From assembly GCA_016702305.1 (NCBI GenBank), contig JADJEH010000009.1, positions 278,013 through 342,012 of the forward strand: a DNA stretch of 64,000 bases, given 5' to 3'. The position numbers and the translations under genes were made by a program. Below the pieces are notes generated by a model that searched no databases, was not told the origin of the DNA, and worked only from the letters and a program-made list of their open reading frames with translations. Below, in pieces: positions 35,290 through 44,030 of the stretch. Each line of letters starts with the position of its first letter. The stretch's first letter is position 1. The DNA is from a bacterium. Its GTDB lineage: Bacteria > Electryoneota > RPQS01.

Positions 35290-37374
35290 ATGCGAGCACC
35301 TTTTCGCCATAAATCGCCGTACGGATTGTGTTGGGTTACGGCCACCTTGTTCTGTCTGATCTGCGTCCTGTTAAGCGACGTTGCACGGGCAGAGTGGGGT
35401 GGCTCGCTGTCTGGAAGCGCGGCGTCATCGGAGCAGGACAGCCTGCGGTCACGCTCATTGGATCAAAGCTACACTGTATTTACGAATGGCGAGACCTCAG
35501 CGACACTGCGCTATTCGTTATCCGGCATGTTTCGTCACTTGCAAAGCCAGGCGAACGAAGGTCCTTATTCGTGGCGCACCGAGGTCCGGCCGACGGGGTC
35601 GCTGAACTGGCGACCGGGAATACTCGATGTACGAGCCGACGCCGCCTATCGCGCAGATCGCGACGAGCAAGGCGCTTCAAAGCTCACCAGTCGCACAGCA
35701 TCGGTGCACGCGCAAACTGTATGGGATCGCCTGCCGCGTTTATTCGGGTCGCTAAACTGGTCGAAGAACGTGGACGATCTCGAACTGGTGGGATACGATA
35801 CACGTTCCCAGCAAACCGCGGCCGGCGCCACGTACAGCAATAGCACGCTCTTCACGAACTACGAGTTCTCCGAACATCGTACTCGAAGCGTAGACACGGG
35901 CATTGACCGCGTTTCCGTTTCGCATAGCGGACGCGCAGACGCGACGCGGACACTTTTGAAACGACTGGTCAACATTCAGGGCGGCTATCAAGTCAACACG
36001 CGCGCCGAACGTGATCAGTCACAGATCTCCGGTGAAATACTGACGCCGGTGCCCGCCTCCGGCCTCTATGGTGACGATCTCGCGCCGGAATTCGATGCTT
36101 TGATTGAGGCGCCGGGATTGACTGACGGATTGTATGGGATTCCGGCGAGTGAAAACTTTGACCTTGGCAACGGCACCGCGCACAACTTCGGGCTCGACCT
36201 CGGCATCAGCACGACGGTGGATCATTTATATTTGTATGTAGACACTCTGGGCGTCGTACCTTTCAACTGGACTGTCTGGCAGAGCACCGACAATCTCACG
36301 TGGACGCAAGTCGGCGGATCAAAGCAAGGTGTGTTTAGCTCTTTCTTTCAACGTCTCGAGTTCTCTTTCGCACCGTTGCAGACGCGCTACGTCAAGCTGG
36401 CCCTCTCGCCGCAGTTGCTGAGTTCGCCAATTGAAGTCACGGAGTTGCGGGCCTTGGTAACGCGCACGGCGGATGCACCTGAGAATCGCACGACAGACCA
36501 GCGCGGCGACGCACGTTTGCGCGTGACTCCGGCGCGCTGGTTCTCGATGGAAGTAGCGGGCAGTGCACTACGTCAAGAAGGGTCACTGTTGACGTTGGCG
36601 CGCGAGGAAGACGGCCTGCAGTCATCATTGCGCTTCGAGCCGTCGCGGCGCCTTGACCTGTCCGCACGCTATCAATGGACACAGACATCTTACACCGATT
36701 TAGACACGGCCGCGGGACAGACATCGGCCGCGGGTGTCGCCTTGCGCTCACGATGGAGTCGCGCACTTAGCACGACCGCAACGATTGACCGTGGAGAAGA
36801 GCAGAACGAGACGGCAACTCTGCGCCGCTACGATCATGCGCGGTTTGACGTGATGGCTCAAGTGCTACCCGCATTGCGCGCGTCAACACAGCTGAGCTAT
36901 AGCGAAGACTCGCGCTTCGAATCAGATGATATGATCTTCGCTCGCTCTGTGACTACAACGCTTGATGGCGAACCGACGAATCGTTCGCAGCTTTCGCTTT
37001 CGCATCGCTATGAAACTTACTCGGCGCGTTACACCGCGGTGCGAAAGTATCGCGCATCGGTTAGCGCGCGAATGGCCTATCGGTTGACCAGCACGATACA
37101 GATGTCGGCGGATGCGACCGCCAGCGAGGATCCGACGCGCACCGATCAGTCGTACAATGCGTTTACTTCGTGGCAACCGGTACCGAAGATGTCTTTTGGC
37201 GGTTCCTATAATCGGATCGAGGGCGATCACACGCCCTCGTCGAACCAATACGCCCTGCAAGCGGTTTTCAACTGGACGCCGCGCACCGAACTTTCCTTCT
37301 CTTATTCGCTCAACGAGCGCGACGACGAGGCCGACGCCTCGACATCCCGCATCAGTTTGTATTCGCGGTTTTAG
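35290..37374 (+). CDS. Putative outer-membrane beta-barrel protein with an F5/8-type-C-like insert
   Basis: 694 residues from the ATG at 35290 (a TTG at 35278 is possible). After a signal peptide ending ...VARA the chain is rich in alternating amphipathic strands (ARYQWTQTSYTD, VSHSGRADATRTLL, MSFGGSYNRIEG) and ends ELSFSYSLNE...RISLYSRF, with the terminal Phe typical of BAM-inserted barrels. Residues ~255-395 look different: NFDLGNGTAHNFGLDLG, WTVWQSTDNLTWTQVGG and TRYVKLALSPQ resemble a discoidin/F5/8 type C jelly-roll. A role as surface anchor or conduit for the neighbouring cytochromes is inferred from context. No CxxCH is present. Confidence 0.75.
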   Translation: MRAPFRHKSPYGLCWVTATLFCLICVLLSDVARAEWGGSLSGSAASSEQDSLRSRSLDQSYTVFTNGETSATLRYSLSGMFRHLQSQANEGPYSWRTEVRPTGSLNWRPGILDVRADAAYRADRDEQGASKLTSRTASVHAQTVWDRLPRLFGSLNWSKNVDDLELVGYDTRSQQTAAGATYSNSTLFTNYEFSEHRTRSVDTGIDRVSVSHSGRADATRTLLKRLVNIQGGYQVNTRAERDQSQISGEILTPVPASGLYGDDLAPEFDALIEAPGLTDGLYGIPASENFDLGNGTAHNFGLDLGISTTVDHLYLYVDTLGVVPFNWTVWQSTDNLTWTQVGGSKQGVFSSFFQRLEFSFAPLQTRYVKLALSPQLLSSPIEVTELRALVTRTADAPENRTTDQRGDARLRVTPARWFSMEVAGSALRQEGSLLTLAREEDGLQSSLRFEPSRRLDLSARYQWTQTSYTDLDTAAGQTSAAGVALRSRWSRALSTTATIDRGEEQNETATLRRYDHARFDVMAQVLPALRASTQLSYSEDSRFESDDMIFARSVTTTLDGEPTNRSQLSLSHRYETYSARYTAVRKYRASVSARMAYRLTSTIQMSADATASEDPTRTDQSYNAFTSWQPVPKMSFGGSYNRIEGDHTPSSNQYALQAVFNWTPRTELSFSYSLNERDDEADASTSRISLYSRF

Positions 37375-37400
37375 TATTGCCAACCTGCCGGTTGCCATTC

Positions 37401-37970
37401 ATGAGAAAAATCACTTCCTTCCTTCTGCTGGTCAGCACGGCCTGTATCGTGGGCTGTGCGGCACGCCGCACTACTATTTTTGTCCATCCGGAGTACGACT
37501 TCGGGTTGGTGGAGCGCGTGGCCGTCGTTTCGTTCGAGAATCTCTCGACTGAGCAAGGCGTAGCGGGTTATGCGACGCGGCTGTTTATGACGGAACTCTT
37601 GGCAGCACAGGCTTTTGACGTCGTAGAACCCGGCGAAACGGGCCGTATCATGCGCGACTTGAATCCGACGCGCGGCGGCGAGTTGGATCTGGAGAGCCTG
37701 CGGCGGATGCGCGACTCACTGCAAGTGCAGGCGGTTATATTTGGTTCCGTCGGTGAAGCGGCCGCTGTTCAAGGCCGCGGCGCAACTGGCCACGTTGTCA
37801 GCATTGACGCTCGTATGGTGGACTGCACGACCGGCAGCACGGTGTGGTCAGCTGCTGTTTCGACGGGACAGCCGAGTTCTGTATCGAAGATGTTGGGCAC
37901 GGGTGAAACGTCACGCAGTGACGCCGTGCAGCGTGCGGTTCGTAAACTCGTTCGCTCGTTACTGGAGTGA
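37401..37970 (+). CDS. Lipoprotein with a CsgG/GNA1162-like domain
   Basis: 189 residues from the ATG at 37401. The lipobox is IVGC at residue ~19. The remaining domain has the CsgG-type pattern: VERVAVVSFENLST, a helix with FMTELLAAQAFDVVEPGE, then VQAVIFGSVGEAAAVQG and a strand pair VSIDARMVDCTTGSTVWSA. CsgG, GNA1162 and LpoB share this alpha/beta fold; CsgG itself forms the outer-membrane pore for curli. It starts 26 bases after the barrel gene and overlaps the next gene as GTGA. Fold assignment is by pattern and not certain. Confidence 0.65.
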   Translation: MRKITSFLLLVSTACIVGCAARRTTIFVHPEYDFGLVERVAVVSFENLSTEQGVAGYATRLFMTELLAAQAFDVVEPGETGRIMRDLNPTRGGELDLESLRRMRDSLQVQAVIFGSVGEAAAVQGRGATGHVVSIDARMVDCTTGSTVWSAAVSTGQPSSVSKMLGTGETSRSDAVQRAVRKLVRSLLE

Positions 37971-39043
37971 GCGTGGCCACTTGGCGCCTCATAGCCTGGT
38001 TGATTGCGCTCGCGTGGAGTTCAGTGCTGTCGGCGGGCGAACGCATCGCGTTGCTGCCCCTGGTGGACAGCGGTGAAGAGAGCGCCAGCCGCGGGCCTTT
38101 GACAAGCGAGCTGCGATCGCAATTGATTCGCGACGGTTTTGATTTGATTTCTGAGGATTCCGTCGCGGCCACTTTGCGGCAACTGCGCCTGCGCAATACA
38201 GCGGCTCCGCTTGATGCTGAAATTGAGACAATGGCAGGAATGATGGGCGCGGACTTCCTGCTTGTTGGCACAATTCATCGTTTTCGGACGGATACACTGT
38301 TGTCCGAAGCCTGCGTCTGCGTGCGGTTGATTCGAACTTCGGACCTGGTAGTGACGTGGAACAATTGTGTGACCCGATCAGGCGGCGGCGAGATTTCGCT
38401 GCTGACGGCGCGTGCAACGCGTTCCGGAACGCGCCTGGCACGGGCCGTTGCGCGTAAGCTGGTGTCGGATTTCACGCTTGAGCCCAAAAAGCGACGCACG
38501 GAGGTCACCGGTCTGGTCGTGGGTCGTCGTGAGAAGATCACTCAGCCCTGCTCGACGGTAGCCGTGATACCGCCCACCGATGAACAAGGCTATTCGCTGG
38601 GCAGCGAGATGATTGGCGATCTGCTGGGTGTGGCCTTGCGGCGGCGCGGTGTGAATGTCGCGGACCGCGGCCGCGTTCGTGCGGTGATGTTGGAAGGCGA
38701 GGACTTGCGATACGGTCAGTCCGTGAAGGATATCAGCCGCCTGCTTCGTGACAGTCTCGGCGTGGATCTCATTCTGACCGGTTCGATCAGCGAGCTTACC
38801 CTCGCACGGGACGCGGGGTTGGGAGCTCAGCCGGTCGTGGCTCTCCAGTTGCGCTGGATTGACCCGTCAAGCGACGCGGTAATTTGGGCGGAGACGCTGG
38901 AACGCAAAGGCGACGATAGAAAAGGTCTGTTTGATGTTGGAATTGTACATAGTCCGGCGCTGCTGGCCCAACAAGTGGTGGACGATTTCGTCTCCGACTT
39001 GCGCCTCGTGCGTCGGCGAGTGGAACCAATAAGGGGCAACTGA
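37967..39043 (+). CDS. Exported protein with two tandem CsgG-like domains
   Basis: 358 residues with a GTG start whose GTGA overlaps the preceding stop. A signal peptide (LIAWLIALAWSSVLSAG) leads to two similar halves. The first (~24-165) has RIALLPLVDSGEE, LRSQLIRDGFDLISED, ADFLLVGTIHRF and VRLIRTSDLVVTW. The second (~190-350) has TVAVIPPTDEQ, LGVALRRRGVNVADRG, VDLILTGSISEL and LQLRWIDPSSDAVIWAE. Both match the pattern in the lipoprotein just upstream, so three copies of one fold lie in a row. No lipobox is seen. A periplasmic or outer-membrane assembly role for the cytochrome system is inference. Confidence 0.62.
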   Translation: MSVATWRLIAWLIALAWSSVLSAGERIALLPLVDSGEESASRGPLTSELRSQLIRDGFDLISEDSVAATLRQLRLRNTAAPLDAEIETMAGMMGADFLLVGTIHRFRTDTLLSEACVCVRLIRTSDLVVTWNNCVTRSGGGEISLLTARATRSGTRLARAVARKLVSDFTLEPKKRRTEVTGLVVGRREKITQPCSTVAVIPPTDEQGYSLGSEMIGDLLGVALRRRGVNVADRGRVRAVMLEGEDLRYGQSVKDISRLLRDSLGVDLILTGSISELTLARDAGLGAQPVVALQLRWIDPSSDAVIWAETLERKGDDRKGLFDVGIVHSPALLAQQVVDDFVSDLRLVRRRVEPIRGN

Positions 39044-39044
39044 A

Positions 39045-40682
39045 ATGCTCGGAACTCGAATCGCGCTGATCGTCTTGACGGCGCTGTTGGTTTGTGGAAC
39101 TGCAAGGGCCGAAGATAAGATCGTCTTGGCAACCGTAAACGGCGAGGAAATTACTTCGGACGCATTGCTGAACGAACTGCGGAACATCCACTCCGAACAA
39201 ACGGAGGAAGTGCACCGCGCCGATTTCAACGTCAATCGGCTGCTTCAAAAGCTCATAAATGACCGGCTATTGGCGCAAGACGCGCGGGATTTGGGGCTGA
39301 ATCAGGAAAAGACGATCACGGACGCCGTTCGATGGTTCCGCGAAACGCAGGCATTCGAACTGCTGGTGCGCGATGTGCAGCCGACGACGTTTGAAGTGTC
39401 GGAAGATGAAGTTCGTGCGTCATTCGATCACAACTATCAGCGTGTGATGCTGCGGATTCTGTGCGTGCCCGACTCGAGTCTTTCTGCGGCGATCGCCGAC
39501 AGCATAGTGGGGCAGGGCGTCTCGATGGCGTCGCTGGCGCAGCGGCACGCGATTGATAAGTTCAAGGACGTCGGCGGCGACGCTGGTTTGTTTCCGCTGT
39601 TTGACATACCCGAACATCTTGCCAAGAAGATCGAAAGCGTTCCCTCGGGTACGCTCGTTGGACCGATGATGCTATGGCGGACGTGGGCGCTTGCCCGGGC
39701 CGATGCGATCCTGCCGCCGGAGGAAGAGCTCTATGACAGCGTTAAGGTCATCTTGAAGAACTTCCTGTTGATGCAGCGCGGCGCGGAATTCCGCAAGGAT
39801 TTCATCGCTCGCGAAGGCGCGGCAATTCCTGTGATGGTTGATTCGACGGCGATTGATTCCATTCCGGGGCGCTTCGCGCTGGGCGAACCGGGCGTGGGCA
39901 CTGTCATCGTGCGTATCGGCAAAGACCGGGTTTTGACCTCGGAAGACCTGCAAAACAAGTTCACCCACCGCTACATCGCGCGCGGCGATCGCAATCAGTG
40001 GGACGTCCTCTATGAAGTGCTGGACGAGCAGTTCGACCTAATGATGCTGAAGGAGATTGCCAAGCAGCGCAAGTACTTGGATGACCCGCGGATCGACTCG
40101 AGCGCGGTCGCGTTTGAGGATTCCATGCTGATCGTGACGTACTTGCAGTCGGTCATCGCGCCGACGATTAAGATAACGGACGCCGAGATTCAGGAGTACT
40201 ATGACGGTCACCCGGAGCATTTTCACGAGCCGGGGCGCGTGCAGGTGGCAATTCACACCCGTGGCACGATAGACGAAGCGCGCGCCGATTACGACAAGGT
40301 TGTCGCCGGTGCGGACTTCTCATGGATCGCCAAGCAGTATTCGACCGACGAGTATAAGGATCGCGGCGGTCTGCGCGACTGGGCCAGCCTGGGCGAATTC
40401 CCGACTGCTATTGCCATGCAATTGGACACCTTGCCGGTGGGCCAGTGTCTGCCGCCGCTGGTGGGCGACCAGGGGTTCGCGGTTCTGAAACTTGTGGCGC
40501 GGGAACCCGGTTCACGCCGGCCGCTGGCCGACGTGCGCGAGAGCGTGCGCAGCGTGATCAACTCGCGCAAGGAATTTGAGGCGATTGACGCAACGCTGCA
40601 GGATCTGCGAACACGTTCCGAGATCACGATCAACGAGTCCGCGCTGAACAGCATGATGCTGTCAGGAACCGATGAGAATTAG
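39045..40682 (+). CDS. Exported SurA/PpiD-like foldase with two parvulin-type domains
   Basis: 545 residues with a signal peptide (MLGTRIALIVLTALLVCGTARA). The N-terminal SurA-like chaperone helices (ATVNGEEITSDALLNEL, LLQKLINDRLLAQDARDLGL) precede a degenerate parvulin region (~115-215). A second, better one (~385-485) contains VQVAIHTRG, GADFSWIAKQYSTDEYKDRGGLRDW and PPLVGDQGFAVLKLV. It should assist folding of secreted proteins by prolyl isomerization. From memory, parvulin foldases recur next to filament cytochrome genes. It starts 1 base after the upstream stop, so it is co-translated with the CsgG-like pair. Confidence 0.88.
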   Translation: MLGTRIALIVLTALLVCGTARAEDKIVLATVNGEEITSDALLNELRNIHSEQTEEVHRADFNVNRLLQKLINDRLLAQDARDLGLNQEKTITDAVRWFRETQAFELLVRDVQPTTFEVSEDEVRASFDHNYQRVMLRILCVPDSSLSAAIADSIVGQGVSMASLAQRHAIDKFKDVGGDAGLFPLFDIPEHLAKKIESVPSGTLVGPMMLWRTWALARADAILPPEEELYDSVKVILKNFLLMQRGAEFRKDFIAREGAAIPVMVDSTAIDSIPGRFALGEPGVGTVIVRIGKDRVLTSEDLQNKFTHRYIARGDRNQWDVLYEVLDEQFDLMMLKEIAKQRKYLDDPRIDSSAVAFEDSMLIVTYLQSVIAPTIKITDAEIQEYYDGHPEHFHEPGRVQVAIHTRGTIDEARADYDKVVAGADFSWIAKQYSTDEYKDRGGLRDWASLGEFPTAIAMQLDTLPVGQCLPPLVGDQGFAVLKLVAREPGSRRPLADVRESVRSVINSRKEFEAIDATLQDLRTRSEITINESALNSMMLSGTDEN

Positions 40683-40724
40683 ACCAGGCACTTTCACGAA
40701 CGACGATACCCGGAGGAAATCCTC

Positions 40725-42710
40725 CTGAACTCGCAAACATTACACCGCATTCTCTTGCTGCTGTTCGTCGGATTGGCCGCCGCTCTGGCGCTGCAGAATC
40801 ATGCTGCGCAAGCGCAAGTCAAGCGCGGTTCGCGCTTTGGCAAACAGCAGAATTGCCTCGAATGCCATGACGCGAAAGACTATCGGGGCAAATTCGCACA
40901 TCAGCCGGCCGAGCAGGGCGAGTGTTCAGCTTGTCACCTGCCGCACGGCAAAGTTGGGGCGCTGCGTCTGAAAGCCAGCGGCTCAGAGCTTTGCACAAGC
41001 TGCCATGCCGCCGATTCCCTGGGATTGGCCGCGAAATTCGTGCATGATCCGGCGCGAGCCGGGCAATGCACAAGTTGCCACGATCCCCATCGCGGTGAAA
41101 CCCGCAATCTGCTGAAAACCGCCATGCCGGAGATGTGTTACGCGTGTCACGCGGCGGCAGAGTTCGAAAGTACCCACAAACACAAACCGTTGGCCGACGG
41201 CTGTGGTTCGTGTCACGACATTCATGGCAGCGATCATGCAAAATTGCTTAAGCAGGAGCCCATGACGCTGTGCCTGAGTTGCCACGGCAAGAAAGACGCG
41301 ACGTTTGCCGACCAGCATGCGGGCTATCCCGTTGGCGACAAGGACTGCTCGACCTGTCACGTGCCGCATTCATCGGAAGCCAAGGGGCTGCTTCCCAAGC
41401 ATGTCCACGCGGCGCTTGATGGTCCCGATTGTTCGGGCTGCCACGTAGCATCCAGCGAAGCCAATCCCTTCGCATTGGTGGACGATGAACGCGCAGTTTG
41501 CACGGGATGTCATGATCCGCTTGAAGCGCACGGCGAGACCACGCACGCTGCCGTCAAGGACGAGAATTGCACCACCTGCCACAATCCGCATGCGACGACG
41601 GAGCCGGCACTTCTAAAGGCCAAAGATATCCTCTTGTGCGGTGAGTGCCACGGCGCGGAGCTTGATCGCACGAAGTTTGCGCACGGCCACGCCGCCGCAA
41701 AAGAGGCCTGTGTGACCTGCCACGACGGGCACGGCAACATGCAGACAAAGCTGCTTAAGGCCAACGATAATTCACAGTGCCTATCCTGTCATGCCGACGT
41801 CGCCGCGGCCATGCAGCAGGCCGTGCCCCACGCCGCGCTCGACAGCGAGCCGTGCTGGAGCTGCCATGATCCGCATGGAACGAACAGCGAGAAGCTCCTG
41901 GTCAAACCGCAGGATCAGCTCTGTCTGAATTGCCACGACGATCTGAGCAAAGAATTCGCGCGCGTTGACTTGCATGAACCATTTCGCAAGGGCGAATGTT
42001 CCGATTGCCACGCCGTGCATGGCGGTGCGAACGGCAAACTGCTGGTCGCCACTGACAATTCGCTGTGCTCGAACTGCCACGCTACGCTTATGGCGGAGAG
42101 CGACAGCCTGCACATGCACCCGCCGTTTGTAGACGGCGCCTGCTCCGATTGCCATGCACCGCATGCCGCGGACCACAAGGGTCTGCTGAACCAAAGCATC
42201 GCCAGCACCTGTGCCGAGTGCCATTCGGACGTGACCGACGGAATTAAGACCGCCGCGTCCGTGCATCGGCCCGTCGCTGAAGGCCAATGTACGGCCTGCC
42301 ATGATCCGCACAAAAGCGCCAACGAGAACTTGCTGCTCGCGACGTCCGGCATGCTCTGTTTGAATTGTCATGCCGACATAGATAGTTCGCGCAACTCGAC
42401 CTATAAACACCCGCCGGTATACTCGGGCGAATGTCTGAATTGCCATAGCGCTCACACGAGCAGCCACAAGGCGCTGCTCAGCGAAGCGATGCCGGGGCTG
42501 TGTGTGAGTTGCCATGATGTCAGCGGCCCGGACTTCCGCGCGGCACATTTGGGACAAGCGGGCGACCACTTCAACTGCGCGCTGTGCCACGATGCGCATG
42601 GATCGAACAATGAACACCTACTCATGACCAATCAGCACGCGCCATTCGAGTCGGGAGACTGCTCGGCCTGCCACGTTGCAGCGGGAGACGCGGAGGTGGA
42701 CGATGATTAA
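40725..42710 (+). CDS. 26-heme c-type cytochrome (doubled CxxCH repeats)
   Basis: I count 26 CxxCH motifs. They occur as doubled-CxxCH repeats of ~45-50 residues with a recurring HxP...GxCxxCHxPHG...LL...LCxxCH pattern, the Paired_CXXCH type. The start is taken as the CTG at 40725 because GGAGG lies 8 bases upstream and the first ten residues then supply the basic N-region of a signal peptide (MNSQTLHRILLLLF). The first ordinary start in frame is a TTG at 40755, without a ribosome binding site or positive charge. The product (~661 residues) would be an extended electron-carrying chain in the periplasm or at the surface. The stop overlaps the next cytochrome's start by 8 bases. Confidence 0.92.
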   Translation: MNSQTLHRILLLLFVGLAAALALQNHAAQAQVKRGSRFGKQQNCLECHDAKDYRGKFAHQPAEQGECSACHLPHGKVGALRLKASGSELCTSCHAADSLGLAAKFVHDPARAGQCTSCHDPHRGETRNLLKTAMPEMCYACHAAAEFESTHKHKPLADGCGSCHDIHGSDHAKLLKQEPMTLCLSCHGKKDATFADQHAGYPVGDKDCSTCHVPHSSEAKGLLPKHVHAALDGPDCSGCHVASSEANPFALVDDERAVCTGCHDPLEAHGETTHAAVKDENCTTCHNPHATTEPALLKAKDILLCGECHGAELDRTKFAHGHAAAKEACVTCHDGHGNMQTKLLKANDNSQCLSCHADVAAAMQQAVPHAALDSEPCWSCHDPHGTNSEKLLVKPQDQLCLNCHDDLSKEFARVDLHEPFRKGECSDCHAVHGGANGKLLVATDNSLCSNCHATLMAESDSLHMHPPFVDGACSDCHAPHAADHKGLLNQSIASTCAECHSDVTDGIKTAASVHRPVAEGQCTACHDPHKSANENLLLATSGMLCLNCHADIDSSRNSTYKHPPVYSGECLNCHSAHTSSHKALLSEAMPGLCVSCHDVSGPDFRAAHLGQAGDHFNCALCHDAHGSNNEHLLMTNQHAPFESGDCSACHVAAGDAEVDDD

Positions 42711-43923
42711 GACACTTGTGTTGACGCTGGCGGCGGCCTTACTGCTGTGGGCGCCGATTTCGGCGCAGGACATGCCGAAGGTGAATCAGCGCCAGGCGTG
42801 CATGGAATGCCATGACGACCTGGCGGACGACTTGACCAAACCGTATGTGCATGGTCCGCTCAAGGCCGGTGAGTGCACCGGCTGCCACGCGCCGCACGCG
42901 TCGCGCCATGACCAGCTTCTGCTCGACGGCGAAGGGGATCTCTGCGCGAGCTGTCACAGCGAAACTCAACAGTGGCACAGCCAACCGGTGCAGCATCAGC
43001 CTGTGGCGGACGGTCAGTGTACGCGCTGTCACGATCCGCATGCGTCCGACAAAGCCAATCTGCTGACGGCGTCGCCTAAGGAACTGTGCGCGACCTGCCA
43101 CACCGAAGTGCGGGACTGGCTCGCCAAGAGCACGACGCACGCGCCGATGAAGATCGGCCAGTGCTATAAATGCCACGATGTACACGGCGGGCAGAACGAC
43201 TACCTGCTTACCAAGGGCGAGAACGAACTATGCAGCTCATGTCACGGCAATGAGCAGAAGCTGCGGGAACGGCATGTGGGCTTTGATCCGGTCGGCGCGC
43301 GCTGTTCGGCATGTCACGATCCGCACGCGAGCGATTCGCCGGGTCTGGTCATGAGCAACAAACACGCGCCGTTTGAAGAGAAGGATTGCGCGGCCTGCCA
43401 TACGACTCAACAGGCGGACGGCAGCTATCCGCTGAAAGGCGCCGTGCAGCAGGTCTGCGCAGATTGCCACAGTGATGTCGTGGACAAGTTCGCCCGGTAT
43501 ATGCCGCATGGTTCGACTCCGGAGCGCTCCTGCGAGCAATGCCATAACGCGCATGCGTCGGATCAGAAGAAGCTGCTTGGCGGCACGGAGAAGCAGCTTT
43601 GTACAAAGTGTCACGATCCTTCGCGCGGCGTGGAAACCGTCGGCGAGAATCCGCACACGAAGTACGCTTGCGGCACGTGCCATGAACCACATGGCAACGA
43701 GCGTGGAGGCTATCTCAAGAAGCCGATTCTGGAACTGTGCGCCAGCTGCCACCAGCATCAGCACACCGTTGCGCACCCGATGGGCGATAAAGTCACGGAT
43801 CCCGTACGTGGCGGTCCGCTCGACTGTTTGAGCTGCCACGATCTGCATGCGTGGACGTCGGAACCGCTGATGATCGCTTCGGGAGAACGCGATCTCTGCG
43901 TACGCTGTCATCGCGATAAGTAA
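42703..43923 (+). CDS. 16-heme c-type cytochrome (doubled CxxCH repeats)
   Basis: 406 residues from the ATG at 42703, which follows GGAGG and overlaps the preceding stop by 8 bases. Signal peptide MIKTLVLTLAAALLLWAPISAQ, then 16 CxxCH motifs in doubled repeats closely related to those of the 26-heme neighbour (CSACHDPHASDSPGL, CEQCHNAHASD). The two genes probably arose by duplication of a common repeat block and work as a pair. It lacks membrane segments beyond the signal. It ends the plus-strand cluster and is followed by a strong terminator. Confidence 0.93.
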   Translation: MIKTLVLTLAAALLLWAPISAQDMPKVNQRQACMECHDDLADDLTKPYVHGPLKAGECTGCHAPHASRHDQLLLDGEGDLCASCHSETQQWHSQPVQHQPVADGQCTRCHDPHASDKANLLTASPKELCATCHTEVRDWLAKSTTHAPMKIGQCYKCHDVHGGQNDYLLTKGENELCSSCHGNEQKLRERHVGFDPVGARCSACHDPHASDSPGLVMSNKHAPFEEKDCAACHTTQQADGSYPLKGAVQQVCADCHSDVVDKFARYMPHGSTPERSCEQCHNAHASDQKKLLGGTEKQLCTKCHDPSRGVETVGENPHTKYACGTCHEPHGNERGGYLKKPILELCASCHQHQHTVAHPMGDKVTDPVRGGPLDCLSCHDLHAWTSEPLMIASGERDLCVRCHRDK

Positions 43924-43950
43924 CTCCAGGTTCGTCGAGTGGCGACAAGG

Positions 43951-43987
43951 AAAACCCCTGCCCGGTTGATTCGGGCAGGGGTTTTTT
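43951..43987. terminator. Bidirectional terminator after the cytochrome cluster
   Basis: AAAACCCCTGCCCG (43951-43964) is the exact complement of 43972-43985, with a T run to 43987. It ends the plus-strand cytochrome operon and, by symmetry, the minus-strand chemoreceptor gene. Confidence 0.92.
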
Positions 43988-44030
43988 GTTTCGGCGGTTA
44001 AGCTACAGGATTAATGAAATCGAGTGCGTC

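Noticed and set aside
40725..43923. Repeated CxxCH-coding stretches as a DNA repeat or CRISPR-like array
   Set aside because: The periodicity is at protein level with variable spacing and diverged codons.
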